DNA from: Apostichopus japonicus
Taxonomy: Eukaryota > Echinodermata > Holothuroidea > Aspidochirotida > Stichopodidae
NCBI RefSeq assembly: GCF_037975245.1
Contig: NC_092567.1
Location: 4,844,214-4,908,213 of the forward strand
Reading direction: 5' to 3'
Length of the DNA: 64,000 bases
Of the stretch, positions 14,376-25,416 are shown piece after piece (position 1 is the stretch's first letter; each line of letters opens with the position of its first letter). The notes beneath the pieces were generated by a model, which had not been told where the DNA came from, did no database searches, and saw nothing but the letters and a program-made list of their open reading frames with translations. A program made the translations under genes and the position numbers.

Positions 14376-15268
14376 TATTACTACTCTCAACAATTTCGAA
14401 CAGATATCAGTATACCTTGTGTTAAAACTGTAGATCCGATCTTGCTAAAATTCGTTGCGGCGTTCCACAGGGTTCAGTCTTAGGTACTTCATTATTATTT
14501 ATTCTATATATTAACGATATTTGTCATGTCTCCAAACTAGCCAAAATCATTCTCTTTGCTGATGACACCAGTATTTTCTTCGTGTTTCTAATGTGTTAAT
14601 ATTGGTTGTAAACTTAGCTGGCGCAACCACATATCAACTAAATGCAGTATAATTGCACAGAATGTTGACATATTATCTAATTTGATATATTATCTATCGC
14701 AAACATACTCAGAACACTATACCAGACCATGATTGTCCCGCATCTCACTAATTGTTCCATTATTTGGTCTGGTACATACAACACCAAGCTAAACAATCTT
14801 ATATTACTCCAAAAGGCAGCAAATGGCCACATAACACACTCAGCCCCACGTGAGCACACCAGCCCCCTATTTAAGAAACTCAACTTACTAAAATTGTACG
14901 ATCTCATTAAAGTTAAGCTTGCATTATTTGCCTACAAGACCTGGAATGGATTACCCACCAGCTGCCTTTGACTATTTTTTAACCAGTAACAGAAATGTAC
15001 ATATTCGTAACACGAGGCATGCTAATCATGCCCACTATAACCTCTACAATACCACCATTGGAACTGTAAGCCTACAGAACCGTGCAACAAAAACATGTAA
15101 TCTTCTAACGAACGATTTAAAGAGTAAAAAGTCAGTCACATCCTTTAAGAAGCTGGCTCTGTAAGGAAATAATAGCTAGTTACTGACTACTACCAAAGTA
15201 TACCTGTATGTAATTACTATATATATATTGAACATTTAATTTTTATTTTTATTTATGTATATGTATTT

Positions 15269-15350
<82 letters not shown>

Positions 15351-15462
15351 CTACCTTTTCTTCCTTCAGGGAGCCTTCCACATTGTTAAGCTTAATGGAA
15401 GACTTCCCTCCACTTTGTATTTTTATGGCAAAACAAATAAATTAATTAATTAATTAATGACG
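14376..15462 (+). mobile_element. non-LTR retrotransposon fragment (reverse transcriptase)
   Basis: The plus strand encodes a reverse-transcriptase core: CGVPQGSVLG (from about 14,455) and the catalytic FADDTSIF (about 14,555-14,580). After a deletion and frameshift comes the typical C-terminal region of CR1/L2-like elements (MIVPHLTNCSIIWSG from 14,729; a second frame ends at 15,162-15,164 with FKKLAL-stop). The 3' end has an (AT)n tract (15,276-15,350), a short 3' UTR with TTTTTATGGCAAAACAAATA, and a terminal (ATTA)n run touching the minisatellite. It is 5'-truncated, internally deleted and frameshifted, so it is dead. It is inserted within the 40-bp minisatellite of copy C. Family-level assignment within CR1/L2/Jockey-like clades is uncertain. 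Confidence 0.88.
15276..15350. repeat. (AT)n microsatellite
   Basis: Near-perfect AT dinucleotide run in the 3' part of the retrotransposon fragment. Confidence 0.95.
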
Positions 15463-15989
15463 TGCTGAGTATGTCAGAACATAGTCTATGTTATTAATGG
15501 CGTGTTTAGCATATCAGTACACAGCCTGCCTTATTCATGACGTGTTTAGTATATCAGTACATATATAGCTTCACGCCAGTATTGCCTCCTGTACGTTACT
15601 TACCAGTACGATCATCACTTTGTGGGTTTATCATGCAGAGTAGAATTTGAGTCTGGAATCCTATAATCCTCTAAAAAAACTGACGAAAATCACGAAAAAA
15701 CCACACGGAAACGGTAATGAAGAACATGCAATTGATAAGATGGCGTCATGTAGGTCATGTGACGTTCTGATGCACGAACCTGGACGCTAAACAGACAACT
15801 GTTGGAATCAGTCTATAGTTGTAACTGGTTCTAAAGTTTATGATTAATAGTTGACATAATCAAACACTTTATTCGATAATACAATTCATATCTGATATTT
15901 CTGCCTTGTTGTGTTTATTTTGTCATGTCAGTCATACTATTAATTTTTTTTCTTCTGAATTTAGTCCTTTACACCGTTACCTTCCCCTG

Positions 15990-16600
15990 TATGTATAAAC
16001 GCCTGCTATCATTGCCTTGTAGTTTTATAATCCAGAGTAGAATTTAAGTCTAGAGTCCTTTTAATCTTAAATAACAAATGAAAATCACGAAATGAAAGCA
16101 TATAAAAACGGGAATAAAGAAATCCAATTGACTACAGTAGATGGTGCCGTGTATGTCTAATATGCAAACCTGGACGCTAAATAGCTATCGGTAGGCATAG
16201 GAGTCAGTCTATAGTTGTAACTGGTTCACCTAAGTCCGTGGTTTATAGTTTACACAGTCAAACAACTTTATTTGATAATACAATTCATATCTGATATTTA
16301 TGCCTTAATGTGTTTATTTTGTCATATCAGCCGTTCAAAAGTACTCGAGCGCTGCGTTTACTATTAACTAGATGTGGATCTATTAAGATTGGAATCGATG
16401 AATGCTATTCTATGCACGTAATATGCCTGTATATCAATAGAATGATAAAAGATGTACACAGCAATGATATGAGTTGTGGGTGAGACTAGAGGCGATAGTT
16501 AAATAATATCTTGACAACAAAAGGCTAGATTCTCTTATGAGAATCCTTTCAGGTGAAGAAGAAGAAGACATGATAAACAATTGAAAAACTCAAAGAAATT
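15990..16600. repeat. extra copy of the tail module
   Basis: Diverged second tandem copy of the module at 15,560-15,975 and 11,040-11,640. Shared landmarks are TAGAATTTAAGTCTAGAGTCC-like sequence, GAAAATCACGAAA and TCTATAGTTGTAACTGGTT. Confidence 0.8.
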
Positions 16601-17138
16601 TGGGACTAATTCAGGTTGCACCAGTAAAATCCATATTGCAAAGGATTATGGGTCGAGTTCAGTTCCATCCTCCGGAACTGTTTGCTCATTTCAACTTGAA
16701 GTGAACAGAATTTTGATTGAACGGAAGAACGCCAAAAGTTAAAGTCACTCAATGTTTTTCCAAAGAACCCCAATCATTTCAATACAATGAGAATGGACAA
16801 ACTATAGACGATATGATGTGATAAAGAGGGAAATTATTTGAGGGTAGCAGTGGAATGCAAGTGGAAATGGACATGGTTGACCATTATTCGACTTTTCTAG
16901 CATGTTAAGAGTCAATATACTGATCACCTTTGTAGTAATTTAACTCATATATGTAAAGAATAGATCAGAAATATCTAAATTTGTCTGGCGTAATGATTAG
17001 TCAATCGGCCCAGGCAGTGAGGAATTCAGGATTGGAAAAGGCTCCTCAAAAGAAAACATTCACATAAATGTTGCATTCTGAGGCATATTTATGCTAATAT
17101 AAATGAGGTTTATATATATATATATATTTATATATATT
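16600..17138. other. non-coding spacer between duplicated blocks
   Basis: No gene seen. A short (AT)n run lies at 17,110-17,138, directly before the head module of copy D. Confidence 0.6.
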
Positions 17139-17627
17139 TCTACGTGCAAAGCTGTACTATAACTTCTTATGTAAACCCACTCATCACCCAATCTCCCGAA
17201 TCCGTGCCTGGGTCCAGGTACCAAATAGTGGTTTAGTTTCCAATCGTTCGAATAACCGTGCCAAAGGTGAATGTTCGATCAATCTCTCAAGTAGATATCG
17301 TCAACGACTATATATACTCTGCTCGTCGCTGATTGGCTGATCTCTGTCAGCTGACTACTTAATAACCTGCTCACCATATCTTCTCTTTTAATATTAACCA
17401 ATTAAGATATAATTTGATTGCAATAACGAGCTTTGTGAACTTTGTTCTGCCATTTACTTATCAACAACCCCAACCAGGGATATCACGAGTGCATGCACAT
17501 ACAGCTACTTTTGGAGGTGGTTTTACCGGCGAAAAATTGATAATATAAAATATATGAATGACAGTGTGCAAGGATTGTTAATTGAATAAGATGGAACATA
17601 AAAACGAACCACGCAAGTCCATCAGTG

Positions 17628-18443
17628 CAGCGACGTAGCCAGGAATTTGAAAGGGGGGGGGGCACATTTTGCGATTGACATGGGGGAGGGGTCTAAGGTC
17701 ATGGAGGTCCTTAGATGCGATCTGGTGCAATGTTTTGCCAGTTTCATCATTATCATATGATATCATATTATCAGCAGATTTTGTTTCCTGTTTGAATTAT
17801 TTTACATGTTCTTTTACATATTGTATCAGAAAAACACACATAGTGCTCTTTACAATGTTTCCAGTAGAATGATTCTTGTTTATTGTCCAATGTCTGGACT
17901 TTCATACATTTGATGAACTTAACTGATAGGCAATATAAACTTTCATATTTTTTAAGACAGCCAGATGTGCAGTGGCCTAAAAACAAATATCGTTATCACA
18001 GTGTATTAGCAGGGTAATAATTATTTATAGGAAGCGCGCATCACGTACGATTGCTAGCTTAGCTTCATAACATGCTGTTTGTGCAACAACGTAAGACGAA
18101 TCATAGAGAACGCACGTAGTCGACGTCGTTGTGCATACAGTTCGTGACACACCATCGAGTGCGGTTAGGTAGGCAATATGTATTTTATACGCAGTGGCCA
18201 ACTGTGGGCTTGTAATACGCTATAGGTTAAAGTTAGCTAATTGCAACTGCCAAACTAAGTAAGGAGCTGAATCAGTAGGCGTGAACGTTACTACGATTAT
18301 AATCGAGCTAACGGAGCTGACGAGTATTCAAGATCAAAAGAGCACTGGCAAGATACCATGCTAATAAAATAACAGTTTTTAACATTTTTTCGACACTGAA
18401 AGGGGGAGCAGCGCTCCCCCTGCTCCCCCTGGCTACGTCCCTG
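17628..18443. mobile_element. non-autonomous hAT-like element, 816 bp
   Basis: Terminal inverted repeats CAGCGACGTAGCCAGG (left) and, on the other strand, CAGGGACGTAGCCAGG (right) match at 15 of 16 positions. The flanks CATCAGTG and ATTCAGTG are a decayed 8-bp duplication (6 of 8), which is the hAT length. Aligned to copy B at 7,870-7,930, the element interrupts a stretch continuous there. Subterminal runs of G and C follow the TIRs. No transposase is encoded. Confidence 0.85.
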
Positions 18444-18665
18444 ATTCAGTGTGTGCTTAATATATATATATATAAAAAATAAAAAAAACATGTTGCTTTA
18501 AGAGCACAATAGACAGACAAGAAGCGGTGGTTATAATCGAGACGACTTCCTCGGAGCAAACCTGAAACATGCAAAAACGAATCAACCGTTCGTGTTTTTA
18601 TGTTGAAAAACGGTGATACGATGCCTCAAAGAATTGAAGTCTAACGTCATTTATATTCTATCATC

Positions 18666-18936
18666 TGTAGTGACAGTGACATTCACATGACTGACAATAA
18701 CCCTAACTCAAGCAGCATAGCACTCTCACTCAATCTTAAGTGACTGCATGCTCCAGCGACCAAGCTCTAAGAAGCCCTGGAACTCTGTGTGCAAGTTCCT
18801 GGTACAACACTGTTGTGTAACAACAGGATCATTGACTACCAGAGACTACATCAAGTAAGTTGTTATAACCACAGCTCTGTTCTACAGTAGGCTACTAACC
18901 TCAATTGAAGATTGTGACACAACCTCAATCTTCAAC
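18666..18936. mobile_element. unidentified 271-bp insertion in copy D
   Basis: Copies B and C read straight through this site, whereas copy D carries 271 extra bases flanked by ATCATC on both sides (18,660-18,665 and 18,937-18,942), a likely 6-bp duplication. The insert has no clear TIR, poly-A tail or coding frame; a small inverted repeat (GAAGATTG/CAATCTTC) lies near its right end. Confidence 0.65.
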
Positions 18937-19240
18937 ATCATCGAGAAAATATCCTTTCTCTGGACTTTCCAGTGTATAAAACTTAATAATATAGACAGGG
19001 CTCTCTGTATTGTTACACCGTGTTACAGAACTCACTCAATCAGTTTGATAACACAAATCTAGCTTTTTTATTTAAAAACAATACAAAAAATTATGTTGAA
19101 CTCTCGATCAAACACTGTAAGAGTAATTAGAATGCTGAGGATTAAATCTTCATCAACCTTTTATTTTAACATCAGCCTTCTTATGATTAAGTTACTAATC
19201 CAAAACTATGTAATTCCTGTAAGGCGCTCTATCGATTATG

Positions 19241-19469
19241 TATGTATGTATTGTATGTATTTTAGATCCCTACTGCAAGCAGGAACTCGCGAAGAAGCCT
19301 CATTGGCTTATCAAAGCCGCAAACTGACCGAAATCAGTCTTTCAGATTCGTATTTAACGTCCATGATTATGAATTGTCAATTGTCAACAACTCTGTAACT
19401 GGACGACATACATTAATCTTGGAGTGACTCGAACTGGGCACCTTATGATTAGAAGGCACCGTTGTGACG
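19241..19469 (-). mobile_element. tRNA-derived SINE, 229 bp
   Basis: On the minus strand the element starts with a tRNA-like 3' half including a B-box-like AGTTCGAGTCA, continues with a body of about 100 bp and ends with a (TACA)n-type tail. It splits the TCGATTATGACGTCACAAC segment that is continuous in copies A and B, leaving a TTATG duplication on each side (19,236-19,240 and 19,470-19,474). No A box is evident, so it looks 5'-truncated. Confidence 0.75.
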
Positions 19470-20005
19470 TTATGACGTCACAACAAATTTCGTGACTGGT
19501 TGGGTTAAACTTGGGTCTTCACCTTTTTTTTTCCTTTGAGCTGTGAGTGATATTATCCATGATGATCTTTCACAGTGATGATCTGTTGAATGTAGGCATG
19601 GATGAATCTAACTTAACACAATTATCATAAATCAATGTATAATTATATAAGTCAACAGATCCATGCACTTTACCAACAGGTCTCTGGCTCGACAAAGATT
19701 ACATCAAAGTGAATCTCTCCTTATCTCTTATTTACTAGTTATTGTTTATACAAAACACCGACCTTTGAGGTTATCTAATATTAATCCACTCTGAAAATTC
19801 AAATTTCTGTTTTGTTTTAAATATGCACGATATCATTTTAGAATGTCACCTACAGCTCATCATTTTAGATGGTGGGCTTCACAATTCATATGAGGCTCTA
19901 TCTTAATTTTTGATACAACGGTTATTCATTTGCATTTAAAGAAGCTGCTTGCGTTGAATAATATCATTTTATCGATGCTAATCGATAGATACATCAGGAA
20001 ACCAG

Positions 20006-20215
20006 AATGATACTATCTAAGTGGAGCGCGACCATGGGTTCTTGCGTGGCGTGCAAGATTGTTTTTGGCAAATATTCCTCCCAGATCGCCGGAAATACCA
20101 CTTCCCAGACCCAATGATGCACCCAAATCTCCTTAAGTTTTAGATCTCATGGCTTAGAAATTTAATTTGGGAAAATACATGGGCGTCTGCAGAAAAAAAA
20201 AAATCAGGGGACAAA
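20006..20215. mobile_element. terminal fragment of a GC-capped DNA transposon family
   Basis: Contains ACTATCTAAGTGGAGCGCGA, then CAGATCGCCGGAAAT and ACTTCCCAGA, the same subterminal block as at 47,793, 47,895, 48,433 and 49,658. CATGGGCGTCTGCAG follows at 20,179, which resembles the TIR of the element at 47,748. The right-hand partner was not found. Confidence 0.6.
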
Positions 20216-20559
20216 TAATCCAAGTAGACTTTTGTATACGATGAGTCTGGGGTCCTCTCCCAGATAACAATAATGGACTGCCGCAAATGCGATTTCCGTC
20301 CTATATTTAACAACTGTGGATATATATAATAACATGAGAACTGGTGATAATTTAAGTTACATCGACTTATATGAATGCTGCTCCTGCATGCTCGTATATT
20401 CATCTTAGCTCATACGTCTCGCAGTACGATGAAAAGTGTACTATAGTGTAACAGGTTGTAAGGCCCAGTTTATTCTTACTTCAGAGACATATAATTAGAA
20501 ACATCCAAATACTTTCCTCCGCGATTCTGGCTTGTTGTCGATGAATTTCTCCGCGATAA

Positions 20560-22928
20560 CGCGTAGTTCGATTTTGTCCAGAATCTCACTATGGACATCG
20601 TATAGCAGGAAATTGTTAGACCTTGATTGTTTAATGGTACTTTAGTAACCACGTCTTCAGTCTCCTCAAGAAACTGGATGATCTTTCAGCAGTGCAGGAA
20701 CTTGCTGGATTTACGAGAATGAGTCTGAGTAATCGTTCAGCTTGTTGAAACATTTTTCGAACATCTGAGCTCATTGATTCAAATATTTTATGCAAGTCAC
20801 TGATGTACGTACCTGTGAAGTTCCTGTGAAGAAATGCAAGTTCGTGTTATAGATCAGTAGTCAGTTCCGGGTAACGTCCAGCAACAACTGCATTGTACTC
20901 TCCAGTAATTCGCATAGCGGTCAGTTTCCCATATTCCGTAAGATCCGTTGATGTGAAATATGTATCCAAATTTGCGAGTACACTGTCCAAGACTTTGAAA
21001 TATTGAGGTCGATACAGTTCTTCTATACTGTCAAAATTGTGTGCTGTAATTCAGCCTTTAATTCGCATTGGAATCAACAACAACTCTTATAAACCAAGAA
21101 TTTCAGCCATTTCCTCTGCCTCTTTAAACAATTGGTAGAAGATAGCTTCTGATCGTAACGATTGGAGTTCTCTTTTGAAGGACTCCACCACAATAAGCAT
21201 TACAGCCACAGTTTTATTCTTTCCCTGTAGTCATTTATTGAAGGACTCCATCATTCGACGGATAGGTAATGCTACTTTCAAGCCCAACATAGTTTTGACA
21301 TTCATTAGATTATTGTTTAATCCACTAGCACGTGTACCCGCAGTCGAATCAAACATACCCGCAGCCTTTGTCAACGCACTTAGTGCCGCTTCGTAATTTG
21401 CCAACACACATGTGACGGCCGGCGTGCGAGTGAGCCATCTTGTAGGGCACATAGGCTTCAGTGAAGTGGGAGATTGCATAGTGGTTTCATCCGAGTGCAA
21501 GTTCAAATATAATTCTTTGAATTTACCCGACTGATCAGAGAACTCTCAGAGTTCTTGCACGCAATCTAGAGCATCGAGCATGACGACAGACACTTGGATG
21601 AACTTTAATATGACCAAGTGTGAAACATGAGCACCATAATGTATGTACAGGCAAAGAGGTTCTTAATATTGGCTTGACAGCCTTTGTATTCCCCGGCCAT
21701 ATTACCGGCTCCGTTGAATGTTTGTGCGCTTAAATTTGCTATCGATATCTGAACTCGAATCATTACATCATGTAACATGGCAGCGAGTGCTGCACCCGTT
21801 GTTACCTTCTTATAGTATAACCCAATAAATCCTCTTTTATCTCATAGTTCGATTTGACATAACGAATGCATATTGCCTCTTGTTCTTTTCCCATCACAAA
21901 TAATACCACACTAAACAGATTCTTCATTGACTTGTCTAACAATACCCCGCACTATATCACGGCCTATGATCTCAAGAATCTCGTTGAAAATTTCGCTGAT
22001 TGTATAATTAGTGTTTCTTGCCAACCAAGTAGCTAGGTTTCTATCTTCTTCACTATGCAAACGCACCAGTTTCTTGAACATTCCGTTGTCATTTTCTTTC
22101 CCTTGCAAAGCAGAGCTCCCTGACGCCAAGTATCTGATCAATGTAACAATCTTCATTAGAGCACCCCTTACCTTTTCTTGGTCACTAAGACGTTGATCAT
22201 CCAACTGTGTAATAATTTCCTTTTTTCGTAAGTTCACTTATTTTTCTTTAGTTGAGCGATGTAAACCACTTTTTTTTCATGGGACTTGAAAGCGTCTCGG
22301 GCTCGCGTCCAGGTTGAAAATCCCTCAATGAGGAATGCACTTCACTGCGATGATAATTTGCATCCACTAGCTTGTCCTGGACTGCTTTGCAACATATAAA
22401 ACATAGTACCTTGTTCACGTTAGAGTCACAGTGGATCCATGGAAAGTCGGTAAACCAGTCGCACTGGAAAGTTAAAGTCTTGGTCCTGTTACCAGCTTTG
22501 CTGCCCATTTTTGCGGTGTGTGTGAGCATTAAAGTCAAATCACTTGGTTGATAAGGCTGATCTGTCCCTGGTTATGGAAAAGCTGGCATTACCTTTCCTG
22601 AAACATCTTCGCTGGCATCGGAAACGGTAGGTCTAACCGGAGGTTTTGTCACTATTAGAGCATCATCACTACTTGGATTTTGTTTTTCACCTATATCGTC
22701 CAAAATCGTAGAAGATGGGATAGCAGTGTTATCTATATAAGTTGAAGGTGTATCCGAAACCGTAGGAGGAACCGGAGGTTCTGTCACTATAGGAATATCA
22801 CCTCTACTTGGATTTTGGTTTTCACCTGCATCGTCCAGAGTCATGGAAGATGACGCAGCAGTGTTATCTGTAGAATCTGAAGGTGTTGTATCCTTGCTAC
22901 TATGGCTAGGTTTTTCTTTAAAAATCAA
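20560..22928 (-). pseudogene. decayed hAT-type transposase (ZMYM1-like)
   Basis: Read on the minus strand the pieces follow the domain order of the TTF-finger/DUF4371/hAT-dimerisation family often annotated as ZMYM1-like. First is a Ser/Thr/Pro-rich N-terminus with two diverged ~50-residue repeats (22,600-22,928). A TTF-type zinc finger follows with FQCDWFTDFPWIHCD and CFICCKAVQ (about 22,370-22,470). Next is a DUF4371-like segment with IRYLASGSSALQG and LATWLARNTNYT (21,911-22,237), a catalytic-core remnant with FNGAGNMAGEYKG (about 21,680-21,730), a PTRWLTRT segment (about 21,430), and a C-terminal NPASSCTAERSSSFLRRLKTW (about 20,640-20,700). Disabling lesions include an in-frame TAA near 22,572, a frameshift near 22,310, and several later stops and shifts. 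It is not a functional gene. Whether its own TIRs survive is unclear. Confidence 0.88.
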
Positions 22929-23289
22929 AGATCGTCCTGTTGAGCGACTTCCCCTTCTGTTTAAACATTTCTAAGATCCGTTCATTCAGTTGTCTAGTCG
23001 AAGAGTAGATCCAACACCTGCAATTACACAAAATGAAGAATTCATAATAAATCATCGGCACCAGTTTATCACATGAAATGTGTAGTGTTGTGACACTTCA
23101 ACCCTTTAATTCGCGAGGGATTCGATTCGGATCTACCTACCTTCCGCTTCGCATGCCAGCTCGAAATATCCAGTAGGAGCCCAAAATCTGCAGCTGGTCG
23201 AATGAGGAGCTGTCTAGTTTGACGCCTGTGGAATGCAGTGAACAATGGATCCTATTCGAGAGTGTAATCCGCCGTTGTTGGCGCACACA

Positions 23290-23600
23290 CCCCCCAGTCC
23301 CCTAGATCAGCGCTTAACCCATTGCCTTTGCATCGACACTGTGACTGTGTGAACATCGTCAGATTTATATAACGATTCCCCTAGAAAGGGCTGATCCGCT
23401 CTCAACCCCAGTCCCCTTGCAACGATACTGTGACTGTGTGATCATCGTCAGATGTATATAAAGATTCCCCTAGAAAGAGCTGTTACGCTCTAAACCCCAG
23501 TCCCCTTGCATCGATACTTTGACTGAGTGATCATCGTCAGGTGTATATCACGATTCCCCTAGAAAGGGCTGATCTGCTCTTAACCCCAGTCCATATAGGA
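23290..23600. repeat. ~90-bp tandem repeat, 3.5 copies
   Basis: Units contain CCCCAGTCCCCTTGCATCGA, CTGTGACTGTGTGATCATCG and ATTCCCCTAGAAAGGGCTGA. They lie between the two transposon-type pseudogenes, on the 5' side of the hAT-type frame, so they could be subterminal repeats of that element. No coding potential. Confidence 0.85.
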
Positions 23601-24040
23601 CCCCTGTAGGGTGAGTTATGTACCAATTTGTGATGACGTCACAGACATGTTTTCAAGTTTTACATTGACTTATGTGCAAAAACGTTAATTTAAATAAGAT
23701 ACAAATACTCTAAGTACATAACAATTATGCTTACCTAATTTTCTGAATTGCTATCATCACTGTCGCCTAGAGAGTCTTCACAAACTTTACCTAGAAACAG
23801 TTCTTGCACAACGTCAGGCATAACCTTCTCGGGCCATCTCAGCTCTAGTGATTCTGTCTATCCATTGTCAACAATGATTCCAGCTCATGACTACTTACGA
23901 TCGCTAAGGGCCATTCTCTAGCAATGAAGTTTGATCTAAGAATGTGAAGCTTTAGAGTCTGCTGGCATGGTGTTGGCAATGACATATCAATGGTCTTGTT
24001 CTGCTTGGTAAATTTGCGATCAAAGATTGTATATCTGGTT
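23601..24040. other. transposon-associated spacer
   Basis: No intact frame. It lies between the 90-bp repeats and the second decayed coding region, and minus-strand translation gives only short fragments. It probably belongs to that element's 3' part. Confidence 0.4.
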
Positions 24041-25410
24041 TCATTGACCTTTTTTCCCCTTTATGCTATATAGCAATGCCACATATTCCTCAAGATCTGA
24101 CTCACGTTCTTCAGCAGAAGATACCCCAATATTGGAAAAAAGTATCGATGAATTTGGGCTAACATTCCAGCAGCTTCTAGCAGGTTTGATTTCCTTTGCA
24201 AAAGAAGGAAGAGTTGTAGTCGATACCTGTGAAGGCGTGAGAGCCAATAAGTGATGTTTTCTGTGATGGTGTTAGGTCAATATCGCTCATTTTGAAGACC
24301 TTGCGATATGTGCATGTGTTTTATCTAGTACAACTCTTGCACCATCGCCAATGAAGCGTGTTACACATAGGACTATAATATCTATGTCACCAGAATGAGA
24401 GCGAATTATGGTTGTACCACTGTCATTATTTCTCAAGGCGTGGTGTGCGGGCAATATGACCTTTGTATCAGCTTCCTCTTGTTTTGTATTAATTTCTGGG
24501 ACCTCTGTAGTATCCTCTTTGGTTACGAGTGTGCATTTCTGGTTTGAAGAGAAGTAAACCACTTCACTCTAAAGACTTCCCAGGATACTTTCTCTCTTGG
24601 ACACTCATGATCAGGTCAATCAGTCTCGTTTTGTTCTCATCATTGGAGAGGAAAGCTGTGAAGTCACGGGGAAACTTTGATTGGGCTGACCGCACTATTA
24701 TTTTTGGTGCCGTTCCACGTCTATCTCTCTCTCAACTGATTTGATGCTCTGTAGTAGGTAAGCATCAGCAACAATATCACGTCTCCTGTAGCCTTTAGGG
24801 ATGCTTGCATACACCTTTAAGGCAAGAGCCTCAAATGTGTCGGGATACGTTTTAAATGTTCCAATCAACGCCATCAAGTCAATCACATGAGCAGCAACAC
24901 TTTCATTTGCTGCTAGTCTGCTGGTAGAGTCTAATGTGTTGGTAGGATCCAGTGTACTGTTTTCGAATAGAATTTTCATCAGGGCACTTTTCTCATTTTT
25001 TTCTTATTGTACCATCTGCATTTGCCAAGCTCAACGGAACACGAGTTAAAGGGTAATGTAGGGCTTTCTTGAAATCAATGATTCTACCATGGTTTGTTGA
25101 TGTAGCTAGAAGCGGCCCTATAAGACATCTCGATTAGCTTCTAATACCGTCACTTTTCACTTCGCCTTAATTTAAATCTTCTTACCGTTGTTAGGGGAAA
25201 GTTTGTTGCGTTTAATATGATCATAGGAACTTGGTTTCAGTAGACTCAAGTCTGTCTTTCACAAATCTTTCATGTGCACCTTTTCAACTGACATAACATC
25301 CAGATTTCATCTGCTGGATCTTTCTTGACAGGTGTTCCAGAGCTGAGATTGTACAACTGTCCTGAACTTAAGCTTGGATCAAATGGGTTGATACATTCAC
25401 GATTCCTCAA
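24041..25410 (-). pseudogene. decayed conserved ORF of a transposon-associated family
   Basis: Minus-strand fragments lie in consistent order: INPFDPSLSSGQLYN and LSSGTPVKKDPADEIW (about 25,280-25,395); ANESVAAHVIDLMALIGTF and FEALALKVYASIPKGYRR (24,698-24,979); PRDFTAFLSNDENKTRLIDL (about 24,610-24,670); QEEADTKVILPAHHAL and SGDIDIIVL (24,287-24,562); and a C-terminal DLEEYVALLYS piece (24,041-24,247). Frames change near 24,715 and again near 24,570 (in-frame TGA). I recall similar unnamed proteins in many invertebrate genomes next to transposons. The spaced acidic residues (EADTK, GDIDI) could suggest a PIN/FEN-like nuclease fold, but that is inference. Confidence 0.65.
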
Positions 25411-25416
25411 GAAGAG

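Larger units (their letters stand above)
12300..15975. repeat. duplicated non-coding block, copy C
   Basis: Body at 12,300-14,180 including the conserved core (12,873-12,931), then the 40-bp minisatellite split by a retrotransposon, then the tail module (15,560-15,975). The head module seen in B and D is missing. A further tail-module copy follows at 15,990-16,600. Confidence 0.85.
17139..20005. repeat. duplicated non-coding block, copy D (interrupted and truncated)
   Basis: Head module 17,139-17,620, body 18,485-20,005 including the conserved core at 19,673-19,731. It holds three insertions absent from the sister copies (17,628-18,443; 18,666-18,936; 19,241-19,469). It stops shortly after the ATCGATGCTAATCGATAG landmark, where transposon sequence begins. 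Confidence 0.85.

Noticed and set aside
23290-23600. LTR of a retrovirus-like element
   Set aside because: No paired LTR, primer-binding site or gag/pol frame in the neighbourhood; tandem, not terminal, repeats.
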